Source: Prorocentrum cordatum (taxonomy: Eukaryota; Sar; Dinophyceae; Prorocentrales; Prorocentraceae). From it: 34,000 bases of DNA. Of this stretch, positions 19,134 to 26,845 are shown piece after piece (within the stretch, counting starts at the first letter, position 1; each line of letters opens with the position of its first letter). The notes beneath the pieces were generated by a model. The model made no database searches and was not told the DNA's origin. It saw only the letters and a program-made list of their open reading frames with translations. The translations under genes and the position numbers were made by a program. The DNA is taken from contig CAUYUJ010016349.1 of assembly GCA_963575745.1 (NCBI GenBank), forward strand, positions 262,902 through 296,901. Direction: 5' to 3'.

Positions 19134-19382
19134 TTGCCTTCCTATCTCCTTCGCTCCCGCCTTCTCGCCCCTCCTTCCTCATCCACACCAACTCCGTTTT
19201 TTGTGTTGCAACCTATTCTGGCCCGAGCCTGCCTCGACGCAGAACTCGCGGCGCAGCTTCCACGCACCCACGCGGCAGCAATGCCGATCATGCTCCGCCT
19301 CGCCTCCTGGCACGCCGCCAAGGCGCAGCACCCCTTCCTCGACAAGCCCAACGCCGTTGAAAAGAAATGGGCGACACAATAA
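19134..19382 (+). CDS. Candidate 3' coding exon of unknown function
   Basis: The last ~58 codons before a TAA at 19380-19382 look coding: strong preference for C or G at third positions, mixed composition, no repeats. Examples are ARACLDAELAAQLPRTHAAA followed by MPIMLRLASWHAAKAQHPFL and DKPNAVEKKWATQ. The upstream part of the frame is pyrimidine-rich, which would suit an intron 3' region before about 19205. AATAAA overlaps the stop. I do not recognise the family. This is the best-looking coding fragment in the window on composition. Confidence 0.35.
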   Translation: MPSYLLRSRLLAPPSSSTPTPFFVLQPILARACLDAELAAQLPRTHAAAMPIMLRLASWHAAKAQHPFLDKPNAVEKKWATQ

Positions 19383-19654
19383 AGAAAACACACTTAACAC
19401 GTGATGTAATGCAAAGATACGCGGCTGAATTAGAAAAGCCGTCGGGAACGTCCAGAAACCGAGACGGCTTCCGATGGCCTTCCTCCTCAACGTCTGACGT
19501 CGTGGCAAAACCTCAAACGGTCGTGACGCACAAATAGTGACGTGCTGGAACCGTCGACCACATCTTTTTGCGCCTGCTTCTCTCGAGGAAGATCGATCCG
19601 CGGGGATGCTGAGGCCAGAATCGGAGCGAAGCACACCGCTTCTGGGTTCCTCCG

Positions 19655-19885
19655 ATGACTCCTCCCCCTTCTCTTCCTCTTGCTCCCCATCCTCATACTC
19701 TCCCCCTTTCCCCCCGAGCGTCGACCCCCAGAACTGCCCTGGGGCGCGCGCCCCCCAACTTCGAGGCGGATCCAGCCGTGGCCACGGAGGCGCTCCAGAA
19801 GGCCCAGAGAGGCACGCGTACGTCCAGCCACCTGGACCTTGAAGCCAGCACGTCCAGTAAGAGATCGCGGCCTGCCAACAGGTGA
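19655..19885 (+). CDS. Candidate 3' coding exon of unknown function
   Basis: A frame ending in TGA at 19883-19885. From about 19745 it reads PNFEADPAVATEALQKAQRG then TRTSSHLDLEASTSSKRSRP and ANR, with GC-rich third positions. The tail SKRSRPANR is basic. Upstream the frame is proline-rich and low in complexity. It sits ~360 bp downstream of the previous candidate and in a different frame. The two could belong to one spliced gene only if one of the stops is intronic. Confidence 0.28.
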   Translation: MTPPPSLPLAPHPHTLPLSPRASTPRTALGRAPPNFEADPAVATEALQKAQRGTRTSSHLDLEASTSSKRSRPANR

Positions 19886-20144
19886 TCCACGGCAGTGTCT
19901 CATCAAGGAGCCCACTGAAATTCCGCGGCACCTCGGGGCCTTCCAGGACATTTTGAGAGCGGGACCCTGTCAAAAGCAGCCGTCCTGTGCCTTTGCTGTC
20001 GACCCCCGGCCACCCTTTTCGCCCGCCTTCCTGCCCCCCCCCCTTCCGAGGCCCCCGCTGCGCAGCCGTGAGAAGCAGCCCAGCCGCCCGCCCGGCACGA
20101 CACCCCGCGGCCCCCGCCCCGTTTCGGCGCGGTCCCCGCGGGCC

Positions 20145-20651
20145 ATGCGGATCTTCGTGAACAACTGCGACAGCTACGTGGGCCGAGTGCCGCGCCCGAG
20201 CCGCCGCCGCGCGCGCGCGCCCGGCGATCCACCTCGGCCGAAGGTCGGGCGTTTCGTTCAGGGGCCCCCAAACACTTGGGAGGAGGAGGAGGAGGAGGAG
20301 GAGGAGGAGGAGGAGGAGGAGGAGGAGGAGGAGGAGGAGGAGGACGACGACGACGACGAGGACGACGAAGACGATGAGGAGGAGGAGGAGGAGGAGGAGG
20401 AGGAGGAGGAGGGACGCTGCTCACCAGGACTCTGGACATTCCCTTTGGAGAGCGCGGGTGCTGGAGATTGTTTCCCGACCGACCCACGGCTGCGGCTTTC
20501 TCCCGGGATCTACTCCCAAATCCTTCCTGTTCCTTGGCCCATGCTGCTTGGAGAGCGTCCTGGGCGCCAAACTGTTTCTTGTTCAAGCTTGCTGGCGCCG
20601 ACAGTGACCTGCAGCGACGTGTCGCACTCCACCCTGGAGGAGGTGGCCTAG
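20145..20651 (+). CDS. Candidate first exon, adenylate kinase 7-like N-terminus (tentative)
   Basis: The frame opens with ATG in a GC-rich context and reads MRIFVNNCDSYVGR. That resembles the N-terminal (R)VF(I/V)N..DSY start of adenylate kinase 7-type axonemal proteins as I remember them. A C-terminal acidic run also follows soon after in vertebrate AK7. After codon ~14 the sequence becomes arginine/proline-rich, then a 45-codon E/D run from the GAG tract, then unremarkable sequence to a TAG at 20649-20651. If real, the exon probably ends near codon 14-15 (GGCCGAGTGCCG). The similarity is short and unverified. Confidence 0.25.
   Translation: MRIFVNNCDSYVGRVPRPSRRRARAPGDPPRPKVGRFVQGPPNTWEEEEEEEEEEEEEEEEEEEEEDDDDDEDDEDDEEEEEEEEEEEEGRCSPGLWTFPLESAGAGDCFPTDPRLRLSPGIYSQILPVPWPMLLGERPGRQTVSCSSLLAPTVTCSDVSHSTLEEVA
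20279..20413 (+). repeat. (GAG)n/(GAC)n microsatellite
   Basis: GAG triplets with a central block of GAC/GAT triplets (20342-20378). Confidence 0.95.
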
Positions 20652-20720
20652 ACTCGAGCGTTCGTTGCGGTTGGCAGGGCAGGGCACAGGGAGACCCGGC
20701 CCATAGCTGCCTGTGTCCAC

Positions 20721-21287
20721 TTGCGCCGTCGGCTCGACAGACGGCTGTTACGGACATTCCCAGGCCGCCGCGTGGAGCGCTCGTCGATCGCATTCCAGGT
20801 TCTGGGACACAGTGCGGCCCTCCGAGTCCAAGCCACTTACTTGTGCACAATTTGCGACGGTTGGTCCACGCGACGTCGCTTTCAAATTCGTGGCCCTTGC
20901 GCATTCGCTTGTGGCGTTGGCGACGATAGCCTCACACATGTTGCACGCTGCCCAACAATTCGAATGCTGACTGCAGAGCAGTTCGATGTGCCAACTCTGG
21001 CTCCGGAGTGGGACCTCGATTATTTCCTATGCATGCCTCCGAGCAGTGTCTCGGGAGCGCTGGGAGGAGACTCGCTCCTCCTGCAGCGCGCTCTCTCCCT
21101 CTATGCCCTCTTCAGGCTCCATAATGGCATTCGGCATCATCAGTTTTCCCCCCGAGTTCTCGGGGGCGTACACCAGGTTCCTCCGCGAAGGGGCGAGGTA
21201 GCCTTTGTCTTCTCTCTTTGTTCCTCCTCCTCCTCCTCCTCCTCCTCCTCCTCCTCCTCCTCTGGCTACTCCTCCCCTCCTTGGTGA
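20721..21287 (+). mobile_element. Remnant of a non-LTR retrotransposon C-terminal region (tentative)
   Basis: One frame encodes CTICDGWSTRRRFQIRGPCA, continuing FACGVGDDSLTHVARCPTIR: a CxxxC-x8-HxxxC knuckle at residues 60-77 (C60 at 20898). LLLQRALSLYALFRLHNGIR follows at residues 119-138. Zinc-knuckle plus downstream helix is a known arrangement at the C-terminus of LINE-type polyproteins, and similar wording occurs in dinoflagellate elements as I recall. The upstream reading continues only in other frames (from ~20468), and the frame ends in serines from a CTC tract. It is therefore a decayed 3' fragment with no visible reverse-transcriptase core. Confidence 0.4.
21227..21265 (+). repeat. 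(CTC)n microsatellite inside the retroelement remnant
   Basis: About twelve to thirteen TCC triplets. Confidence 0.92.
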
Positions 21288-21926
21288 CATATCTGTCCGT
21301 ATGTGCCTGGCTGTCTCGGCACTGGCGCGTTGGCAGTTGCGCCTCGCGATTCTCCCACCATTCGTGGCTTGGCTCATCCCGTCTGTGTGCTGCCACTTGC
21401 CGGGCGATTGAGTTTGCGTGGTCGTTCACGGAGCTTGGTCTCCGACATTTAACTCTGCAGCATTGCTGTCAGCTCGGTCTGACCCGGGTCCGGAGCGATC
21501 GGTGTTTTTGCTGACGCTACGCTCGGCGACGCATTTGGCTTTCTGCGTATGTGTATCATATAAACGCTTGGATGCCGATTGGGGTTCGCGCACAGGGGCG
21601 ATGAACATCGTTAGACACCACCTGTCGCCCAGAGGGCTCGTGGGATTCACATGGGTTCCCCTCCCTATCCCTATAGGGCCCCATCCCTCAGGCCCCATCT
21701 TCGCAACGCCGATAGGAATAATGCAGAACTCTGCCCGCCGCCAGTGGCACCCCTGGCCTGTTGAACCGCCCCATCGGGTACGTGAGCCGTCCCGTGTGCG
21801 CGCGCGTACCTCCCCACGCGGGCGATGTTTCATGCGGTGTTTACCAGCCTGGAACATATCCCTATCCCTATGCTGGGCACCTCCTCATCACAATGCCAAT
21901 CTTAGCAATTCCCTCTTTTTTGAGGG
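21288..21926. other. Unassigned sequence
   Basis: Open frames exist on both strands without recognised motifs. CCTATCCCTAT occurs near 21668 and CCCTATCCCTATG near 21858, related in wording to the hairpin at 21930. Confidence 0.4.
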
Positions 21927-22412
21927 CGAATCCCTAAGATTATCATCGCCTTTTGGCGTGTCAATCTTAGGGATAGGGATACGTTCGAGGCTGGTAAGGT
22001 GTGGGAGGTGGAATTCCGGAGGCTGTCCACATGTCCACTCACACCCTCGTGCGCAGGCGTGTCCCAAGTGTGCAGGGAGCGTGCCCCGCGTGCACCTCTC
22101 TGTGCCCCGCGTCGCGCGCCCGCGGGGCCGAGAGCAACCCTGTCGGGGCCCGTGCGCTCTGCACACGCACGCCTGCGTGCCCGCGCTTCCCTGTAGGCGG
22201 GCTGGCGGGCTGGCGGCGGTGTAGGTAACGGCGTTGTAGGTTTCGGTAGCCTGGGAACGCGTGGCTGGCGCTGTCCTACAAGTCGATGTGTCGTGCTCGC
22301 TCGACCCATTCGCAGATGGGAAATTTAGGGAAGCGCGTTGCGTGATTTCCTACAGTGCGATCCCCAACGTCACCGTCAAGTAACATCGCCGTTAGCCCGG
22401 CCATAGCTTCCG
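21927..22412 (+). repeat. Tandem segmental duplication, copy 1 (~486 bp)
   Basis: The whole segment is repeated at 22413-23071. It starts with a perfect 12-bp hairpin, ATCCCTAAGATT (21930-21941) and AATCTTAGGGAT (21963-21974). The loop of that hairpin contains CGCCTTTTGGCG. It then has CACACCCTCGTGCGCAG, GGGGCCCGTGCGCTCTGCAC, and a second half with GTCCTACAAGTCGATGTGTC. No intact gene spans it. Confidence 0.93.
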
Positions 22413-23071
22413 CGAATCCCTAAGATTGTCATCGCCTTTTGGCGTGTCAATCTTAGGGATAGGGATACGTTCGAGGCTGGTAAGGTGTGGGAGGTGGAAC
22501 TCCGGAGGCCGTCCACATGTCCGCTCACACCCTCGTGCGCAGACGTGTCCCAAGTGCGCAGGGCGCGTGCCCCGCGTGCACCTTTTCTGTGCCCCGCGTC
22601 GCGCGCCCGCGAGGCCGCGAGCAACCTTGTCGGGGCCCGTGCGCTCTGCACACGCACGCCTGCGCGCCCGCGCTTCCCTGTAGGCGGGCTGGCGGCGTAG
22701 GTAACGGCGACGTAGCTTTCGGTACTCCAGATCTCCTAATAAAAAGGAGAGGGTCACAATCCTCCCAGACGAGAAGTTTTAGACCCCCCCAGACCATCCA
22801 TGAAAGGGCGGCCCTTTGCCCAGACCCCCCGAACCCTCCAAGGATAGCTCAAATCAGACCCCCCCCCAATGTGACCCCCCCATTTTATCATTGAATCCGG
22901 GGTAGCGTGGGAACGCATGGCTTGCGCTGTCCTACAAGTCGATGTGTCGTGCTCGCTCGATCCGTTCGCAGATGGGGAATTTTGGGAAGCGCGTTTCGTG
23001 ATTTCCTGCAGCGCGATTCCCAACATCACCGTTAAGCAACATCGCCGTGAGCCCGGCCATAGCTTCCGCCG
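22413..23071 (+). repeat. Tandem segmental duplication, copy 2, interrupted by insertion
   Basis: Matches 21927-22412 throughout. Its hairpin lies at 22416-22427 and 22449-22460. A 180-bp segment absent from copy 1 sits between the two halves. In one + frame the second half reads MACAVLQVDVSCSLDPFADG and continues to IPNITVKQH without a stop, whereas copy 1 has stops there. I do not think this establishes a gene. Confidence 0.93.
22725..22904. mobile_element. 180-bp insertion with 4-bp flanking duplication
   Basis: Comparison with copy 1 (GGTA|GCCTGGGAAC at 22245) defines the insertion. GGTA is at 22721-22724 before it and at 22901-22904 at its end. The insert carries AGACCCCCC-type blocks repeated four times and an inverted GGGTCACA near both ends (22751 and, reversed, 22871). 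It encodes nothing recognisable. Confidence 0.75.
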
Positions 23072-23190
23072 ATGTGATTTTTCCAGTGCGCGGCCCCAGA
23101 GGTCCCGACCGGTTCCCCGACTGGTGCCCCGAGTGTGCTTCGTACTTCGCCCAGGATCCATCTTTGATGGTCCCTGGGCTCGAAAAACAG
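23072..23190 (-). repeat. Diverged family H copy, reverse orientation
   Basis: GGCCCCAGAGGTCCCGACC, TTCCCCGACTGGTGCCCCGA and TTGATGGTCCCTGGGCTC resemble the core of the family, with many changes. Confidence 0.5.
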
Positions 23191-23247
23191 GTGCCTTCGG
23201 TAGCAAATCATGGGAGCCTGACGTGCTCTGTTGATTCAGTCTTTAGC

Positions 23248-23352
23248 GTCGATCAGCGTCTGGGAGTCGATGAGACAGCGCCGACGTAGCGTCGGTTAGC
23301 GTCGATCTAGCGTCGACTCGCGTCGATCTAGCGTCGATTAGCGTCGATTCGC
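23248..23352 (+). repeat. (TAGCGTCGAT)n short tandem repeat
   Basis: About eight imperfect copies of TAGCGTCGATC, TTAGCGTCGAT or CGCGTCGATC at ~10-12-bp spacing. Confidence 0.88.
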
Positions 23353-23370
23353 AAGAACCGACAAGGTGGC

Positions 23371-23850
23371 ATGGGAGGCTCCCACGGAGCTGCCACCGAA
23401 GGTGCCCCAGAGGCCGACATGGAGAAAACCGGAAAACATATCGAACTCAACACATATCGTTGGAGATCTGCGCCTGCCGCGCCGCGCCGGCCGCGCCGCG
23501 CTGGCCACCCGGGGCCGCCAGGGGCCCCCCCGCGACTCTCCGAGGCGCTGTGCGCGGACCTGCGCAGGTTCCGGGAGCTCGGCGACGAAGAGAACAGGCC
23601 GCGCGCTTCCTCTTTTCGGAGGGCACCAAGGTCCAGAGCTTTGTGGCCGTTTTCGGCTCTCCTCCTCCTCCTCCTCCTCCTCCTCCTCCTCCTCCTCCTC
23701 CTCCTCCTCCTCCTCCTCCTCCCCCTCCTCCTCCTCCTCCTCCTCCTCCTCCTCCTTCTCCCCCTCCTCCTCCGCCAGCCCTCCCCCTCCTCCTCCGCTT
23801 CATCCTCCTCCTCCTTGTCCTCCTCCTCGTCGGAGGGCACCAGGTCCTGA
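23371..23850 (+). CDS. Candidate exon of unknown function running into a CTC tract
   Basis: An ATG frame whose residues ~47-70 (PPRLSEALCADLRRFRELGD and EENR) look coding, with GC-rich third positions. It then enters 30-40 codons of leucine from the CTC tract and ends shortly after. No domain is recognised. The boundary of any true exon probably lies before 23617, where a direct repeat begins. Confidence 0.2.
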   Translation: MGGSHGAATEGAPEADMEKTGKHIELNTYRWRSAPAAPRRPRRAGHPGPPGAPPRLSEALCADLRRFRELGDEENRPRASSFRRAPRSRALWPFSALLLLLLLLLLLLLLLLLLLLLPLLLLLLLLLLLLPLLLRQPSPSSSASSSSSLSSSSSEGTRS

Positions 23851-23868
23851 GCTTTGTGGCCGCTCTCG
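23617..23868 (+). repeat. Direct repeats bracketing a (CTC)n tract
   Basis: CGGAGGGCACCA.GGTCC.GAGCTTTGTGGCCG occurs at 23617-23653 and 23831-23865. The sequence between is almost wholly CTC triplets (23656-23775) and mixed C/T sequence. The arrangement suggests duplication of a short segment with expansion of the triplet between copies. Confidence 0.85.
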
Positions 23869-24004
23869 GGTCCCAGGGACAGGCTTGGCCCTGGGGCCCT
23901 GGAACCGTCGAGCGGCACGATGGCGACAGGAGGCCCTGAGCAGCGCGATCCAAGCATGTTTGCCGGCGTGGGCCCCAGACAGAGGGTGATTGGACTGCGG
24001 AGGC

Positions 24005-24258
24005 GGAAGACATGTGGTGTAAGCTAAGCTGTGTCAGCGTTGCGGTGTGATCTGTGTTGCGCAAGCTGTGCTGCGTAAGCCCTTGCGGTGTGAGCTACAT
24101 GATATGAGCTATGTTGTAAGCTGTGTGGTGTGAGCGATATGGCGTGAGAGGTGCAATAGACGTGGTGTGAGCTGTGGGGTGAAAGCTAAGGGGTGGAAGC
24201 TTTGTGGTGTAAGCTGCGCCGTGCAAGCCACGCGGTGGAAGCTACGTCGCGCGAGCGT
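24005..24258 (+). repeat. Degenerate ~16-18-bp GTGTAAGCTRTG repeat
   Basis: Repeated variants of GTGGTGTAAGCTGTG, GTGTGAGCTATG and GTGCAAGC(C/T)ACG occur, about fourteen in all. Confidence 0.8.
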
Positions 24259-24720
24259 GCGGGGCGCCCACGGGGCGCCCGCGAGGCGGCACGGGCGCCG
24301 ACGCGGCGAATCCTCGGGAAGCCCACCCAGCGCACGGGTCGCCCACGAGCGGGCACGGGCGCCCAACGTGGCGAGAATCCCTGAAGAGGAGGAGGAGGAG
24401 GAGGAGGAGGAGAGGGAGGAGGGGAGGAGGAGGAGGGGGAGGAGGAGGAGGAGGGGGAGGAGGAGGAGGAGGAGGGGGAGGAGGAGAGGGAGAGGAGGAG
24501 GAGGAGGAGGAGGGAGGGAGAGGAGGAGGAGGAGGAGGAGGAGGGAGGAGGAGGAGGAGGAGGAGGAGGAGGAGGAGGAAACCCTCCCCAGCGCGGGGCG
24601 CCCACGAGGCGCCCACCTGGCGTCGAGGGCCCGCAGCGTGGCGAAAGACGGGGGAGCCTCCCAGGCGCGGGGCGCCCACGAGGTGGCGCGGGCCCGCAGG
24701 CTCGCGAACAGCAGGGGGAC
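24259..24720 (+). repeat. GGGGCGCCCACGAGG repeat units split by a (GAG)n tract
   Basis: Units beginning GGGGCGCCCACG or GGGTCGCCCACGAG start near 24261, 24336, 24594 and 24669. The paired units are 75 bp apart. A ~195-bp GAG tract with GGGGAG interruptions (24386-24582) separates the second and third. The unit continues with GCGCGGGCCCGCAG..TGGCGAA. Confidence 0.85.
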
Positions 24721-24841
24721 ATCGTCCAGGTCGTGAAGTTGGGGAAGTGCGAACCCTTAAGTAAGTGCAAGCACTGCTCGGGACATCATCCAGTTCGTGA
24801 AGTTGGGGAAGGGGGGAGCCCCCAAGGGCGAGCAGTGCTTG
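24718..24841 (+). repeat. 30-bp direct repeats with a 13-bp inverted repeat
   Basis: GACATC(G/A)TCCAG(G/T)TCGTGAAGTTGGGGAAG occurs at 24718-24747 and 24782-24811. CAAGCACTGCTCG at 24768-24780 is the exact reverse complement of CGAGCAGTGCTTG at 24829-24841, enclosing the second copy. Confidence 0.88.
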
Positions 24842-24872
24842 GGAGGTGAAGGCCGCGGTGCCTTGCCACGTG

Positions 24873-25262
24873 CGCGCGGGAGGCCACACGGGAGAGAGCA
24901 GACGGGCGGAACGTACGGGAGGCCCCTACGGGAGACCGCTCGGGCGGCCGGGCGGGAGACCTAGCGGTCGGACCATGCAGGAGACCGTGCGGGAGAGGAG
25001 GCGGGAGACCGTGCGGGGGACCATACCGCAGGCCGTGCTGGAGACCGTGCGACAGCACACGGGGAGATTACACGGGAGGCCACACGGGAGGCCGAGCGGG
25101 AGGCCGAACGGGAGATCAGATTGGAAGGCGCGCGGGAGAGCCTGCGGGAGAGCGTGCGGGATGCCATGCTGGATGTCAGACGGGAGACCCTGCGGGGTGC
25201 CACGCTGGAGGCCCTGCTGGGGGAGAGCACGCGGCAGAGCACACAGGAGGCCGGACGTGCGG
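24873..25262 (+). repeat. 12-bp tandem repeat (GCGGGAGACCGT family)
   Basis: About thirty imperfect dodecamers of the form (A/G)CGGGAG(A/G)CC(A/G)(C/T). Since 12 is a multiple of 3, a frame such as RETVRERRRETVRGTIPQAV is open as tetrapeptide repeats. The other strand reads HGLPHGL or SPARPPA-like repeats. I favour a minisatellite over a gene. Confidence 0.9.
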
Positions 25263-25273
25263 CGGACGATCGG

Positions 25274-26167
25274 TCACCGCTTCCAGCGCCGGGAGCGGCT
25301 CCCGCGGCCCTTCTCGCGAGAGGCAGGTGGGCGCCGTACAGACATGCTGTTTCGGGGGGGGGGACGGCCCGCGATGAGACACTGGTCTTCGGGGAAGGCC
25401 GCAGGGCTCAGGCCCTGTTCCCTCAGGACCCGCCTCTTTCGTGCCACGAATTCGGGGCTCATCCTCCTCCTCCTCCTCCTCCTCCTCCTCCTCCTCCTCC
25501 TCCTCCTCCTCCTCCTCTTCGGTCCGCTCTTCGCCTCGGCCTCCTCTTCATCGCCTGCGGCTCCTCTCTGTTTCTCCTCCTCCTCCCCATCCCCCTTCCC
25601 CACCCTGCTGCTTAGAACCCGTTCGTTCCCGCAGAGCTGTCGCCGACCCCTCGTTTTTGGTTTCTCGACTCTTCGTAAGGCTGCCCCAAAATCCATCGTG
25701 TCCCCCCTTCCTCCCCCTCTGCTGTCTTCCTCCTGCTCCCCCCCCCTCCGCTTCCTGCTCCTGCTGCTGAGCAGCACCAGACGCGGCGATCCCAGCGTCT
25801 CAGCACGCACACCGCCCGCGCCGCGCACGGGCGGGCAGGGTGGTGGGCCTGAGGCGCGCCGTACCCGCGCAGAAGCACGCCCTTTTGGAGTACAGCCAAG
25901 ACGCTGAAATGAGGAACGGCTCAGTTTGGATCCCGAAGAGGCTCGACGTTCCTCAGTCGGAGGACGCGTATTGGGGGGGATGAGAATCGTGGGAGGCAGC
26001 GAGGGCATGTCCCACATGGTACTCCAAACCATATTCTCATACTGCAGCACCCCAGGCGATGAGGAGAACAGTGGGGTGTGGGATGGAGCGGTGGGGCCAC
26101 TCCACCATGGAGCGCTGATGGTGACGCAGTGGACGCAGCATCTTTCTGGCAGGGTTAAGTCGAGCAT
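25274..26167 (-). CDS. Candidate ORF of unknown function (minus strand)
   Basis: An ATG-initiated frame of 297 codons. Residues 1-140 are mixed, for example GVLQYENMVWSTMWDMPSLP near 49-68 and SKLSRSSFQRLGCTPKGRAS near 89-108. The C-terminal third includes an acidic stretch and 20-odd arginines encoded by the CTC tract at 25460-25518. No domain is recognised. The + strand is also open opposite its start (25980-26420), so only one of the two, or neither, can be real. Confidence 0.18.
   Translation of the reverse strand: MLDLTLPERCCVHCVTISAPWWSGPTAPSHTPLFSSSPGVLQYENMVWSTMWDMPSLPPTILIPPNTRPPTEERRASSGSKLSRSSFQRLGCTPKGRASARVRRASGPPPCPPVRGAGGVRAETLGSPRLVLLSSRSRKRRGGEQEEDSRGGGRGDTMDFGAALRRVEKPKTRGRRQLCGNERVLSSRVGKGDGEEEEKQRGAAGDEEEAEAKSGPKRRRRRRRRRRRRRRRRRRMSPEFVARKRRVLREQGLSPAAFPEDQCLIAGRPPPRNSMSVRRPPASREKGRGSRSRRWKR
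25459..25518 (+). repeat. (CTC)n microsatellite
   Basis: About nineteen CTC triplets. Confidence 0.95.
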
Positions 26168-26420
26168 GTCCCTTTACAGGAGGAATATTCAAGAATGGTC
26201 AAACAAATTTGTTTGGGGGCGATGTTTCGACTACTGCGCCACTGGGTGGCTGCGGCCATCGTGCTCGCTGCGGCCATCTGGGTGGCGCGCGCAGGATAAG
26301 ACTCGCGGGGCCCGAGGGCGGATGGGGACGATGTCGCGAAGGCGGAGTCGGCGCGCCGATGGGCAGCCCAGCACCCCGCTTGGCAGGAGGGGCCCATCAC
26401 AATGCAAGGGCAGAGCCTAA
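25980..26420 (+). CDS. Candidate ORF of unknown function (plus strand)
   Basis: An ATG frame of 146 codons beginning MRIVGGSEGMSHMVLQTIFS. The middle is natural in composition (HLSGRVKSSMSLYRRNIQEW, then SNKFVWGRCFDYC) and the C-terminus is basic and arginine-rich. No family is recognised. It overlaps antisense with the minus-strand frame ending upstream. Confidence 0.2.
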   Translation: MRIVGGSEGMSHMVLQTIFSYCSTPGDEENSGVWDGAVGPLHHGALMVTQWTQHLSGRVKSSMSLYRRNIQEWSNKFVWGRCFDYCATGWLRPSCSLRPSGWRAQDKTRGARGRMGTMSRRRSRRADGQPSTPLGRRGPSQCKGRA

Positions 26421-26469
26421 CCCACGCCCGGGGTCGCGGGATCGGGTTCCCCTTTCCCAAGGTAAAATT

Positions 26470-26845
26470 TTAAATCCCAAACAGGTACTGACCCGGAAAT
26501 GAGCAAACGGCATCGGACTTCCTCGAACAAAACTTTCGGGTTCGGTCATACGACGACCCGATCAGTTTTTCGGCCGACCTGAAAGTGGCCAAATCCCATC
26601 GGCCTTGTGCCAACAACAAATCGGGTCCAGATCGAACGGCCCGAAAATGTGCAAACCGCCTAGGACTCTTTGCAAACAACATGGTTGTTGAGGTCTTCGG
26701 GCCCACTCCGAAGAAACCGAACATTGGCAAACCGCTTAGAATTTCATATCACAAACGGTTTCTCGGTGGTTCCGGGCCTCGTCCGAAGGAGCCGCCGATG
26801 GGCAGACCGTTCAGGACTTCCTATATAAGAAACGGCTTCCAGGGT
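26470..26845 (+). repeat. Degenerate 75-bp tandem repeat, five units, ending at TATATAA
   Basis: GCAAACCGC-like anchors fall at about 26503, 26588, 26651, 26727 and 26802. Shared parts are (G/C)CCGAAGAAACCGAACATTG, AGGACTTC and ACGGTTTCTCGG.GGTTCCGG. Because 75 bp is 25 codons, a + frame from 26585 to 27046 remains open across the units. The last unit contains CTATATAAGAAACGG at about 26820. That could serve as a TATA element, but nothing downstream is firm enough to call a promoter. Confidence 0.8.

Noticed and set aside
21963-21974. Telomeric TTAGGG repeat
   Set aside because: It is a single TTAGGG word inside a hairpin arm, with no tandem run.
22917-23040. Reverse transcriptase motif A (AVLQVDVSCSLD)
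   Set aside because: The surrounding residues do not fit RT motifs, no YxDD-type motif follows, and the duplicated copy has stops.
26815-26830. Definite TATA-box promoter
   Set aside because: A single TATATAA at the end of a degenerate repeat, with no firm gene downstream. Kept only as a speculative finding.
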